This document shows, piece by piece, positions 7,090-14,025 of a DNA stretch of 20,778 nt. Made by a program: the position numbers and the translations under genes. The notes below the pieces were generated by a model. It ran no database searches and was not told the origin of the DNA. It worked only from the letters and a program-made list of their open reading frames with translations. Each line of letters starts with the position of its first letter. The first letter of the stretch is position 1. The stretch spans positions 1-20,778 of the forward strand of contig LCOP01000016.1 of NCBI GenBank assembly GCA_000996605.1. Direction: 5' to 3'. Source of the stretch: Parcubacteria group bacterium GW2011_GWA1_47_8. Its GTDB lineage: Bacteria; Patescibacteriota; Minisyncoccia; Phycocordibacterales; UBA1550.

Positions 7090-8789
7090 ATGATTTTTGT
7101 ATTATTGATTGTGGTTTCCCTCTTTTTGTATTCACTGCATAACCGAGTAAGAAAAATCGAGGAGTCCTTGCAGTTAAGACCTCTCTCTCAACCTTTGGTT
7201 CCTCCGAGTGTTTCTTCAAATGCATTCCCTCAAACTCCCGCGCATACTCCACCTCTACAGTCACAGCCGCTCTCGACGTACATTTCTCCGGAACAACCCG
7301 CGTTCGCTACGACCCCCACCGCACCATCTACAGACGGAGGAGTTATGGAGTGGTTCAGGGAAGACTGGCTCCTAAAATTGGGGGCATTCATTTTGCTTCT
7401 TGGCTTCGGCTGGTTTGTGAGTTACGCATTTTTGCACAACTGGATCGGACCACTGGGGAGAGTAACACTAGGGATGCTCGCAGGTATCGGTATTCTTGGT
7501 TTTGGATGGGTACGCATGCATAAATATGTACGACAAGGGAGCATCTTCTTGGGGCTCGGCGCGATGGTGGTTCTGATTTCAGCCTATTCATCAGCATTCG
7601 TTTATGATTTATTCCCTGCTCGCGGAGCGCTGGTAATCATGTTCTTGACAAGCGCTTTCATCGCGCTCGCAAGCGTACGTTTCAAAATACTTTCCCTCGC
7701 AGTCCTCGGTATCATCATTGCGAGTGTCGCCCCCACAACACTTCTCGTCAATGCATCACCCACCCATGTCGAACTCTTTGCGTATCTCTTTGCAGTCATC
7801 CTTGGTACTGTCTGGATCGTGTCGCTTACGGGATGGAGAAGTCTCACGGGAGTAGGACTTTTGATGTTTTTCTTTTACAGTATTCCGCAAATAGGGACGA
7901 GCACCCCTGAATCCGGAACCCTGCTTCTTTTTGCATACGCTTTTGCCTTCCTGTTCTTTATGACCAACACACTGGGGATATTGAAGATCCGCGATGGGGA
8001 TATCAAGCCTGATGCGATTATCGCCGCAGGAAACGGCCTCCTTCTTCTCACGTGGATTATTACCACCGCAAACCCTGATTGGGCAAGCCTCATCATTGCC
8101 GGATGGATGATACTTTTTACGATTGCCGCATTCGCTATTTTCGCAATCACCAAGCGTCGAGAGCCCTTCTTTGTGTATGCAGGGGTTGGCATTGCAATGC
8201 TTGCCGCAGCACCAGCCCATATACCATAGAAAGTGCCGTTGTTCCTTTTGTCGCTTATCTCATCATGCAAGACCGCGCCATCGCTGAGCGTCTCTCTCTC
8301 CTCACTATCGGTCCCGCCCTACTTTCATTGTCGAGTATTTTCGCACGATGGTATCCGGGAATCTCGTGGGATCACTTCTTCGTACTTTTCCTCATGATGA
8401 GCACACTTCTGCTCCTTGGTGTGTTCTTTATGTTTCTACCAAAAAGAGAAGGTCGCGGAGAATTTGAAGAATCGTTTTTGATTGCCGGCTCGGTATATGC
8501 CTATGTGTTGCTCTGGCTTTCGGTTCATGCCTCACTCCCAACCGACCAGGATTTCGCCACCATGATTTGTTTGGTCATCTACACTCTCATTGGTTTGAGC
8601 ACGTACGCGTATGGCAAACTTTCTGAACGAAGAAATCTCTCTTATTACGGAGGGACGCTACTCGGCTTTACCATAGCATACTTGCTTCTGGTAAGTGTGT
8701 GGGATATGGAGCTACCGGGGCGCATTGTCACGTTCTTCCTTATCGGCACGCTCCTTATGATGACCGCATTCATTGGTAGGAAAAAATAA
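7090..8789 (+). pseudogene. DUF2339 polytopic membrane protein, interrupted by a frameshift
   Basis: A predicted inner-membrane protein of about 566 residues with many transmembrane helices. Residues 1-14 form an N-terminal hydrophobic segment, followed by a short charged helix, a Pro/Thr-rich linker, and then EWFREDWLLKLGAFILLLGF, the characteristic start of DUF2339 proteins. The first frame is good until GVGIAMLAAA (about 8210) and then stops at 8227-8229. The hydrophobic protein resumes in the -1 frame at TIESAVVPFVAYLI (about 8217) and runs to 8789. One nucleotide seems to be missing at about 8203-8222. I see no slippery heptamer there, so programmed frameshifting is unlikely. The next gene downstream may encode a partner. 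Function of DUF2339 is unknown; an envelope role is assumed. Confidence 0.8.
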
Positions 8790-8819
8790 TAAATCATTAC
8801 CTAATCATCGCAAAAAAAT

Positions 8820-9986
8820 ATGAAGCTTCTTCTTTTCACCACCGCTCTCTCTCTATCTCTCGGCTTTGGGTCTGTCGTGCTTGCGCAGAGCAAAACTCCT
8901 GGCTCCACAAGCATTATTTCAGAAATAACAAGTGCATTTCAAAGAGAAGAGGATGCCCGCGTGCCGTCAATTCAAGTGCCCACCGTCGTGGAGATTCCGT
9001 TTTCAGAAACATTTTTGAACCGCTTTGACTTTGCGGTTCTCGATATGAAAGCGGGGGAATTCCAACCGTATTTTTTTACTGAACATTTTCGCACCGCGCG
9101 AACACCGGTTACCGTGAGTATCGAAGGGGTCGGGTTAAATGCGTCATCTATGATCGATGGTGATACTCGAACTTTTGCGGAATTTGTGTTGCCAGAAAGT
9201 GAACAGGGTCAGACGCGCCTTATTCTCAAAAGCCCGCAAGCAATGACCCTTCGCGGCATAACGCTTTTCCTTGATCAATATGTGGCACTTCCGACATCAA
9301 TTGAAATTCGCGCACGAATCACGGGAAGTGAAAAAATAGTGCTCGCACGTTCAAAAATGCAAGGATCGACTATCGTATTCCCCAAAACTTCCGCCAAAGA
9401 ATGGATTGCCTCACTTTCGTATGGACAACCCTTGCGCATAACGGAGATCGTGCTCGACGAAGAAGGGGCGGGGATAACGAGTTCGCGTACGCTTCGTTTC
9501 CTTGCTCAACCACAACACGATTATCGTATTTATTTTGATGCCGATCGCTCGGTATCTCTGCGAGTAGGGGAATCGGCAAACCTCGCTTTGGATACCGATA
9601 TTTTGCGCCTTGCGCCAGTTGCCGCACAGGCAAACCCTGGGTACACACCCGCTGATAGTGATCTGGATGGAGTCCCTGATACGCGTGACAACTGTGTTTC
9701 TATTTCAAACGCCGACCAAACTGACGTGAATGCAAATGGCCGCGGTGATGCATGTGATGACTTTGACAAGGATGGCGTGATGAACAGTCTCGATAACTGT
9801 GTGAATGAACCGAATCGCAACCAAACCGACACCGACGGCGACAAAATTGGTGATGTGTGTGACCATGAAGAAAGCCGCATCACTGAAAAATACGCATGGC
9901 TTCCATGGGCAGGAATGGGATTTGCGGGACTTGTCCTTATTGTCCTTTTTGCCATTACTGCCCGATCAATGATAAAAAAAGATTAA
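8820..9986 (+). CDS. Secreted/membrane-anchored protein with thrombospondin type 3 repeats, possibly DUF3999-like
   Basis: A 388-residue exported protein. The signal peptide MKLLLFTTALSLSLGFGSVV is probably cut after VLA (about 22). Residues 40-270 are beta-rich with no family I can name with confidence; VTVSIEGVGLNASSMIDGDTR and later strands resemble a galactose-binding-like sandwich. Two calcium-binding thrombospondin type 3 repeats follow from D279: DSDLDGVPDTRDNC and DFDKDGVMNSLDNC, ending TDTDGDKIGDVCD, with paired cysteines. A C-terminal helix (about 341-365) and KKD tail anchor it. In proteobacteria DUF2339 genes are often followed by DUF3999 genes with the same plan (signal peptide, beta region, C-terminal helix); the position 30 nt after the DUF2339 gene suggests this is the equivalent, with calcium repeats added. 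Confidence 0.75.
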   Translation: MKLLLFTTALSLSLGFGSVVLAQSKTPGSTSIISEITSAFQREEDARVPSIQVPTVVEIPFSETFLNRFDFAVLDMKAGEFQPYFFTEHFRTARTPVTVSIEGVGLNASSMIDGDTRTFAEFVLPESEQGQTRLILKSPQAMTLRGITLFLDQYVALPTSIEIRARITGSEKIVLARSKMQGSTIVFPKTSAKEWIASLSYGQPLRITEIVLDEEGAGITSSRTLRFLAQPQHDYRIYFDADRSVSLRVGESANLALDTDILRLAPVAAQANPGYTPADSDLDGVPDTRDNCVSISNADQTDVNANGRGDACDDFDKDGVMNSLDNCVNEPNRNQTDTDGDKIGDVCDHEESRITEKYAWLPWAGMGFAGLVLIVLFAITARSMIKKD

Positions 9987-10017
9987 GCCGGACTTTAGAA
10001 CCCATCCTATGGATATT

Positions 10018-10047
10018 TTGCGTGAGGGTACGTAAAAATGGTATGAT
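10018..10047 (+). promoter_or_regulatory. Promoter of the unrecognised gene at 10,099
   Basis: TTGCGT (10018-10023), an 18-nt spacer and TATGAT (10042-10047) preceded by TGG. The predicted leader is about 45 nt and contains a strong Shine-Dalgarno, unlike most genes in this window. Confidence 0.55.
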
Positions 10048-10098
10048 TAAAAAGGAAAGTTGTTATTCTTTTCAACGAGGATAAAGAGGGGGTGTACC

Positions 10099-10710
10099 AT
10101 GGAACTGCACGTTCAGAAAAATAATCACGAAGAATCACCAGAACCGCTAATCCTTGAGCCAACAACCATTGCGAGTTTGCAAACGTTGGTCAAAAAAGGG
10201 GAATGGGTTGCCGGGATTTCCCTGGGGGAAGATTTGGAAAGCTACCTTGTGTGGGCGCTCAAACGCCTCATCGATAAACCAAAATTCTTCAGTGGGTCTC
10301 TCGCGTTAAAATTTGCTTATGCGCAAGAAACTGTTTGTGATAAAAAATATTTACAGGAGGTGGGGGACACCAGTCTCCTTTTGACAGGGCTTTTTCCGGA
10401 ACGTTCCCATCACCTCGGGGTAGATGCTTCGTTTTTTTCAGTCATAGGACGCACGGCATTTGACAATGCTTCTCAATGTTGCAGACGATACGGACAAAAG
10501 GATCTAGCTACATGGTACCAAGAAGCAAGAGACGGGTTTATCCCTATGGCAGATGTCTTACTTGCGGCGCACAAAGAACCTCCGGTAACTCCACTTCATG
10601 CGTTGGAATTGTGGAAGGAAACAGGAAGTATCTTTTCCCGCAACCTGTTCAAACAAAAAGTTCTCAACGGGGATAATTTTCTCGCAACAGGAACCATACA
10701 AAGACAATAA
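10099..10710 (+). CDS. Unrecognised conserved-looking cytoplasmic protein
   Basis: A 203-residue protein without signal peptide or membrane helix, predicted mostly helical. I do not recognise it firmly. The blocks ESYLVWALKRLIDKPKFF, VGDTSLLLTGLFPER and SFFSVIGRTAFDNAS resemble, from memory, a family of uncharacterised proteins in gammaproteobacteria (GDxxLLxAGLFPxxxxxxxVxxxYFxxxGRxAY); this needs a profile search. ATG 10099 is chosen over the upstream TTG at 10060 because AGAGGGGGTG lies 4 nt before it. It has its own promoter and terminator, so it is a single-gene unit. The strong ribosome binding site and 45-nt leader differ from its neighbours and would fit later acquisition. Confidence 0.7.
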   Translation: MELHVQKNNHEESPEPLILEPTTIASLQTLVKKGEWVAGISLGEDLESYLVWALKRLIDKPKFFSGSLALKFAYAQETVCDKKYLQEVGDTSLLLTGLFPERSHHLGVDASFFSVIGRTAFDNASQCCRRYGQKDLATWYQEARDGFIPMADVLLAAHKEPPVTPLHALELWKETGSIFSRNLFKQKVLNGDNFLATGTIQRQ

Positions 10711-10728
10711 ATAATCAGTAGCACCTTC

Positions 10729-10753
10729 AAATACCGCGTAGCCTGCGGTATTT
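10729..10753 (+). terminator. Intrinsic terminator
   Basis: AAATACCGC (10729-10737) pairs with GCGGTATTT (10745-10753), a 9-bp GC-cored stem with a 7-nt loop, followed by TGTTTTC. It ends the gene at 10,099-10,710. Confidence 0.8.
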
Positions 10754-10794
10754 TGTTTTCAGATTTTCGTCACTAAGTTTTGAAAAGGTGGATG

Positions 10795-10803
10795 TGCTAA
10801 AAT
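10795..10803 (+). promoter_or_regulatory. Extended -10 promoter of the mutY-nth unit
   Basis: TGCTAAAAT (TGn plus TAAAAT) ends 9 nt before ATG 10813. GGGGGA between the box and the ATG could act as a ribosome binding site only if transcription starts upstream of it. Confidence 0.4.
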
Positions 10804-10812
10804 AGGGGGAAA

Positions 10813-11643
10813 ATGGAAAAACAACCCAAGACACCCAAAGCACGAACAATGGCCTTCCAAAAACAAATTTGGGCATTTTATAGGGGTTCGGGGCGGCATA
10901 ACCTGCCGTGGCGAAAGACGAAAAACCCTTACAAAATAATGGTTTCCGAAATAATGCTCCAACAGACGCAAGTTGTGCGCGTGCTCGGAAAATATCCGGA
11001 ATTTTTGCGGGCTTTTCCCACAATTGAAGTACTTGCGGAAGCGTCGCTCATCGACGTGCTCCGCGTGTGGCAGGGGATGGGGTACAATCGCCGCGCAAGA
11101 TACCTCCGCGATGCAGCGCAAAAAATTGTGAGTGAGTACAACGGGCGCATCCCCAAAACTGAAAAAGAACTCCGCGCGCTTCCCGGTATCGGACATTACA
11201 CCGCAAACGCGATTCTCACCTTCGCACACAATGAACCGCACGTATTCATCGAAACAAATATCCGCCGCGTCTTCATTAATCATTTTTTAAAAAACAAAAG
11301 GGGAGTGGGCGACAAAGAAATTTTACCTCTCGTTGAACAAACCCTCGATCAAGCAAACCCCCGCGCGTGGTACTATGCGCTCATGGACCATGGCGCGTAC
11401 CTGCCGAAAACCGCACGCGCCAATGCAAACATACGAAGCAAACATTATGTGAAGCAAAGCATATTCAGAGGGTCGCTTCGAGAACTGCGCGGAAAAATAA
11501 TTCGTGTGCTCGACGAAGGACCGAAAACTCTGGTCTCAATACGACGCACATGCGACAATGATCCTCGTACTAAAGAAGCGCTTGCGGCACTCATCAAAGA
11601 CAAGCTTATTAAACATGAAAAAACAAAGTACAAACTTGCCTAA
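10813..11643 (+). CDS. mutY: MutY-like HhH-GPD adenine DNA glycosylase without FeS or NUDIX parts
   Basis: A 276-residue base-excision DNA glycosylase of the HhH-GPD superfamily, closest in plan to MutY, which removes adenine opposite 8-oxoguanine. LPWRKTKNPYKIMVSEIMLQ holds the catalytic Glu (E46), WQGMGYNRRARYL is MutY-like, and LPGIGHYTANAI is the helix-hairpin-helix (123-134). The usual catalytic Asp in ILDGNVKRV is Glu147 here (FIETNIRRVF). A Tyr, not Lys, stands at the lyase position, so it should be monofunctional. The four cluster cysteines after ALMDHGAYL are absent and there is no C-terminal NUDIX-like domain. Instead a small winged-helix-like tail follows (LRGKIIRVLDEGPKTLVSIR). 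It overlaps nth by 29 nt. Confidence 0.85.
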   Translation: MEKQPKTPKARTMAFQKQIWAFYRGSGRHNLPWRKTKNPYKIMVSEIMLQQTQVVRVLGKYPEFLRAFPTIEVLAEASLIDVLRVWQGMGYNRRARYLRDAAQKIVSEYNGRIPKTEKELRALPGIGHYTANAILTFAHNEPHVFIETNIRRVFINHFLKNKRGVGDKEILPLVEQTLDQANPRAWYYALMDHGAYLPKTARANANIRSKHYVKQSIFRGSLRELRGKIIRVLDEGPKTLVSIRRTCDNDPRTKEALAALIKDKLIKHEKTKYKLA

Positions 11644-12241
11644 AATAATACGTGTTCTTACGCGCCTCTTCCCGGATCCAAAATGTGCGCTTCATTATCG
11701 CACTCCATGGCAACTCCTCGTTGCGGTTATTTTATCCACGCAATGTACGGACAAAAAAGTGAACGAGGTGACGAAAAAACTTTTCAAAAAATACAGAACG
11801 CTTGAAGATTACGTTTCTGCAAAGCCTGCGCAATTCGAACGTGATATTTATTCCACCGGTTTTTACCGCGCGAAAACGAAAAATATTCTCGCAGCCGCAA
11901 AAGCAATCAAAAAAGGTTTCACCGGCAAGGTGCCTCAAACGATGAGGGAGATAGTCACAATCCCCGGCGTGGGTCGCAAGACCGCCAACGTCGTCTTGGG
12001 CGAGCTCTACGGACACGCGGAGGGGATTGCGGTCGACACACATGTCATCCGTCTTTCGCGCCTCCTTGGACTCACGAAACATCGTGATGCGATTAAGATC
12101 GAGCGTGACCTGATATCCATCGTTTCCCAAAAGGACTGGATTCGCTTCTCTCATCTCCTCATCCTTTACGGCCGCGCATATTGTCCTGCACACTGCAAGC
12201 ACACAGATTGCCCGCTCGCGCAATTTTACATTGCGCGGTAA
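11615..12241 (+). CDS. nth: Endonuclease III (DNA glycosylase/AP lyase) with degenerate FeS site
   Basis: A 208-residue endonuclease III, which excises oxidised pyrimidines and cleaves the abasic site. LLVAVILSTQCTDKKVNEVT is the substrate-pocket signature (Q43), TIPGVGRKTANVVLGELYG holds the helix-hairpin-helix and catalytic Lys122, and GIAVDTHVIRLSRLLGL holds Asp141. The C-terminus reads GRAYCPAHCKHTDCPLAQFY: spacing C-x3-C-x4-C with Tyr in place of the last Cys, instead of C-x6-C-x2-C-x5-C, so an intact 4Fe-4S cluster is doubtful. ATG 11615 is the start that gives a normal N-terminus; it lies inside the end of the mutY-like gene (29-nt overlap, different frame), which indicates coupled translation. 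Confidence 0.93.
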   Translation: MKKQSTNLPKIIRVLTRLFPDPKCALHYRTPWQLLVAVILSTQCTDKKVNEVTKKLFKKYRTLEDYVSAKPAQFERDIYSTGFYRAKTKNILAAAKAIKKGFTGKVPQTMREIVTIPGVGRKTANVVLGELYGHAEGIAVDTHVIRLSRLLGLTKHRDAIKIERDLISIVSQKDWIRFSHLLILYGRAYCPAHCKHTDCPLAQFYIAR

Positions 12242-12245
12242 ATTC

Positions 12246-12848
12246 ATGCTATCATTTCACTATGCGCTCGTCGGGGGAGGATATTTTTTGTTCACTAATA
12301 ATATCCAAGAGGGACCACCGACACCGACTGCTACGCTTCCTCTCGTGATTGAACCAAAAGCAATATCAACACCAGAACAACAAACCATGCCACTTACCAT
12401 CACGAGCTCTGCATTCAAACCAAACGGAATGATTCTTGCGCGATTTACTTGTGACGGTAAAAACATCTCTCCCGAACTTATTTTCAATAACATACCGACG
12501 GGTACACAGAGTCTCGCACTCACCATGGAAGACCCCGACGTACCGCGCACGGTGCGCGCAGATGGAATGTGGAATCATTGGATCGTGTGGAATATGCCGC
12601 CCACGACTACCCGCCTTGAAGAGGGAAAAGTGCCTCCGGGGATACTCGGTACCAACACAGGCGGCAAAACGGCGTACGGGGGACCATGTCCGCCTGATCG
12701 CGAGCATCGTTATATTTTTACGCTCTACGCACTCGATGCGAGCCTGACCTTAGCGAAAGGTGGGGCGAAAGAAGAACTCCTGCGCGCACTCACGCCACAC
12801 ATCATCGAGCAGGCGCAGTTGGTAGGTCGCTATGACCGCAGTCGTTAA
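12246..12848 (+). CDS. YbhB/YbcL-type PEBP-family protein, probably membrane-anchored
   Basis: A member of the phosphatidylethanolamine-binding protein family (bacterial YbhB/YbcL, related to Raf kinase inhibitor protein). PLTITSSAFKPNGMILARFT begins the domain. CDGKNISPELIF, LALTMEDPDVPRTVRADGMW, HWIVWNMPP, AYGGPCPPDREHRYIFTLYA and ALDASLTL are the family motifs, including the ligand-pocket DPD-x-P and GGPCPP-x-x-x-HRY. The start is uncertain: TTG 12231, ATG 12246, or TTG 12288, which has GGGGGAGGA 6 nt before it. The hydrophobic stretch ALVGGGYFLFTNN looks like the end of a membrane anchor, which favours an upstream start, but the anchor is short. It lies 4 nt after nth. The ligand and partner are unknown. 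Confidence 0.82.
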   Translation: MLSFHYALVGGGYFLFTNNIQEGPPTPTATLPLVIEPKAISTPEQQTMPLTITSSAFKPNGMILARFTCDGKNISPELIFNNIPTGTQSLALTMEDPDVPRTVRADGMWNHWIVWNMPPTTTRLEEGKVPPGILGTNTGGKTAYGGPCPPDREHRYIFTLYALDASLTLAKGGAKEELLRALTPHIIEQAQLVGRYDRSR

Positions 12849-12892
12849 TGGTGGGGGAGGTTGCTAAACTTGGTCTTTATTTAATATATAGC

Positions 12893-12935
12893 ATGTCGCA
12901 CAATATATCTTTTGCGCGAGTGCCTTGTGCGACAT
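12893..12935. repeat. 11-bp inverted repeat pair of the ATGTCGCACAA motif
   Basis: ATGTCGCACAA at 12893-12903 and its exact reverse complement TTGTGCGACAT at 12925-12935, with 21 nt between. A third exact copy lies at 13750-13760, so the nuclease gene between them is bracketed by this motif. There is no T-tract, so it is not a simple terminator. The rest of the 206-nt stretch 12849-13054 is AT-rich; I see nothing else in it that I can support. Confidence 0.65.
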
Positions 12936-13054
12936 ACTTAGATATTACCTCCTGCCTAAATAAAAAGATAAATCTTGAAAAACCTCAAAAGTGCTTGAAT
13001 TGTAGCTTATATTTATATCCTTCTCTCGTATGGATTGACGCCGTGCGGGTACGC

Positions 13055-13720
13055 CTACCTCTCTATTTTTAGTGGGTTCCTTTTTGCACAGAATTCTTTG
13101 AATGACTCCCACGAGTATAGATAATGCCCCTCTAATAATTTATTCTTTTTATGGCTAATGAGAGCATCAAGAAGGTCTTGATCAAGGTCTTTATTCATTT
13201 GTAAAAAAATGACCGGATACTGGTTCATCCGCGGACCTCGGTACTTCCCAAGCTTGCTATTGAGGCATCCGGTAAGGTTCCTCCTGTCGCTCGGATAAAA
13301 TACATCTACACAAAAACCACTCGTCTTGTCGTATACAAAAAAATCCGCACGTGTACGTTTGTCATCAAGAAAAAAATATTCACGATGCACGAATTGCTTA
13401 CCAAAACGTTCTTTAAGAAATTCGTAGACTTCTTGCTCCACATGGTGCGCACGTTCATTGATCTTGTATGCACGTTTACTGCTATGCGCGCCTTCCCGAA
13501 GATCAGCTTGAGTATTAAGACCAAGAGTCTTCCGGAGTTCCACAAGCCCTCCAAAACTTCGTTCAATTGAACGAGCTGATGGTAGATACGGGTGCGCATC
13601 AACTTCAGGTGCTGATGGGTACCGATTATTCTTTGCATAAAAATTTTCAAGACCCGCGCGCAACTCACCGAGCTTCCATGGTCTTTGACCACCGGGTTTC
13701 TGTATACGCAAGTTTTCCAT
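13055..13720 (-). CDS. Putative nuclease with N-terminal homing-endonuclease-associated repeat-like domain
   Basis: A 221-residue protein that I assign only by pattern. Residues 16-68 (LGELRAGLENFYAKNNRYPS, then LPSARSIERSFGGLVELRKTLGL) resemble the DNA-binding repeat found with homing endonucleases: a helix, G/N-R-Y-P-S, L-P-S, then a second helix with FGG-W/L. Residues 88-172 look like a compact alpha/beta nuclease core: HHVEQEVYEFLKERFG (E95/E97), RADFFVYD (D126), FCVDVFYPSD (D139), then LNSKLGKY (K156, K159). This fits a divergent PD-(D/E)XK fold in which the lysine has moved to the following helix. No membrane segment is present. It has its own strong promoter, an operator-like inverted repeat over its start, and flanking copies of an 11-bp motif. 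Similar proteins occur in Patescibacteria as I recall; none is characterised to my knowledge. Confidence 0.6.
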   Translation of the reverse strand: MENLRIQKPGGQRPWKLGELRAGLENFYAKNNRYPSAPEVDAHPYLPSARSIERSFGGLVELRKTLGLNTQADLREGAHSSKRAYKINERAHHVEQEVYEFLKERFGKQFVHREYFFLDDKRTRADFFVYDKTSGFCVDVFYPSDRRNLTGCLNSKLGKYRGPRMNQYPVIFLQMNKDLDQDLLDALISHKKNKLLEGHYLYSWESFKEFCAKRNPLKIER

Positions 13721-13730
13721 ACGTATACAG
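13700..13730. promoter_or_regulatory. Operator-like inverted repeat over the nuclease start codon
   Basis: CTGTATACG (13700-13708) and CGTATACAG (13722-13730) are perfect 9-bp arms separated by 13 nt. They straddle the ATG (13718-13720) and the predicted transcription start (about 13725). Each arm contains the palindrome GTATAC. The RNA would contain little of the upstream arm, so action as a DNA operator, perhaps autoregulatory, is more likely than an RNA hairpin. Confidence 0.55.
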
Positions 13731-13731
13731 T

Positions 13732-13760
13732 ATTATATACTGCTATCGAATGTCGCACAA
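13732..13760 (-). promoter_or_regulatory. Near-consensus promoter of the putative nuclease
   Basis: On the - strand TTGTGC (13755-13760), a 17-nt spacer and perfect TATAAT (13732-13737). The predicted start is about 5 nt before the ATG. The -35 box is part of TTGTGCGACAT (13750-13760), the motif repeated at 12893-12935, so a protein binding this motif would act directly on the promoter. Confidence 0.7.
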
Positions 13761-13769
13761 GGAAGATTG

Positions 13770-13807
13770 TCGACGAAACCTTCGCGAAAGCCCTCTCCTC
13801 TCGTCGA
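13770..13807 (-). other. Weak hairpin after the cell-envelope operon
   Basis: TCGACGA (13770-13776) pairs with TCGTCGA (13801-13807), with the palindrome TTCGCGAA inside the loop. There is no U-tract. It lies between the last gene of the long - strand operon and the nuclease promoter, so it may limit read-through. Confidence 0.3.
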
Positions 13808-13814
13808 TAAAACT

Positions 13815-13997
13815 TTAAAACAGACTCTTACCCCACGTCCAAATCGCTTGCAGGACGCTCCCAATCTTTTTCACGAAAGGATTCTCTGCGAACGCATGCG
13901 CGTCAAAATTAAAATACGCAAGAATAATAACTCCGACAACTATTAATCCGATAATCTTTAGAAATCCTCCCTGATTACTAAATTGTTGTTTTCTCAT
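13815..13997 (-). CDS. Small single-span membrane protein
   Basis: A 60-residue protein with a basic, Gln-rich N-terminus, a hydrophobic helix at about 13-28 (LKIIGLIVVGVIILAY), and a short amphipathic C-terminal helix (NPFVKKIGSVLQAIWTWGKS). No family is recognised. Tiny proteins of this plan are frequent in Patescibacterial envelopes as I recall. It follows the M23 peptidase gene by 28 nt in the same direction and is probably the last gene of the operon. No Shine-Dalgarno is visible. Confidence 0.6.
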   Translation of the reverse strand: MRKQQFSNQGGFLKIIGLIVVGVIILAYFNFDAHAFAENPFVKKIGSVLQAIWTWGKSLF

Positions 13998-14025
13998 AAA
14001 AATAATTATTATCGAACGAAATATT

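Noticed and set aside
8079..8229. Programmed -1 frameshift in the DUF2339 gene
   Set aside because: No X-XXY-YYZ heptamer or downstream pseudoknot is visible near the junction. A simple missing base explains it better.
12849..13054. tRNA or other known RNA gene
   Set aside because: No cloverleaf, T-loop GTTCRA or CCA end found; the inverted repeat alone is not enough.
12848..13072. Open frame of 74 codons (MVGEVAKLGLY...) after the PEBP gene
   Set aside because: It overlaps the 3' end of the nuclease gene on the other strand, runs through the inverted repeat, has low-complexity AT-rich composition and no recognisable protein pattern.
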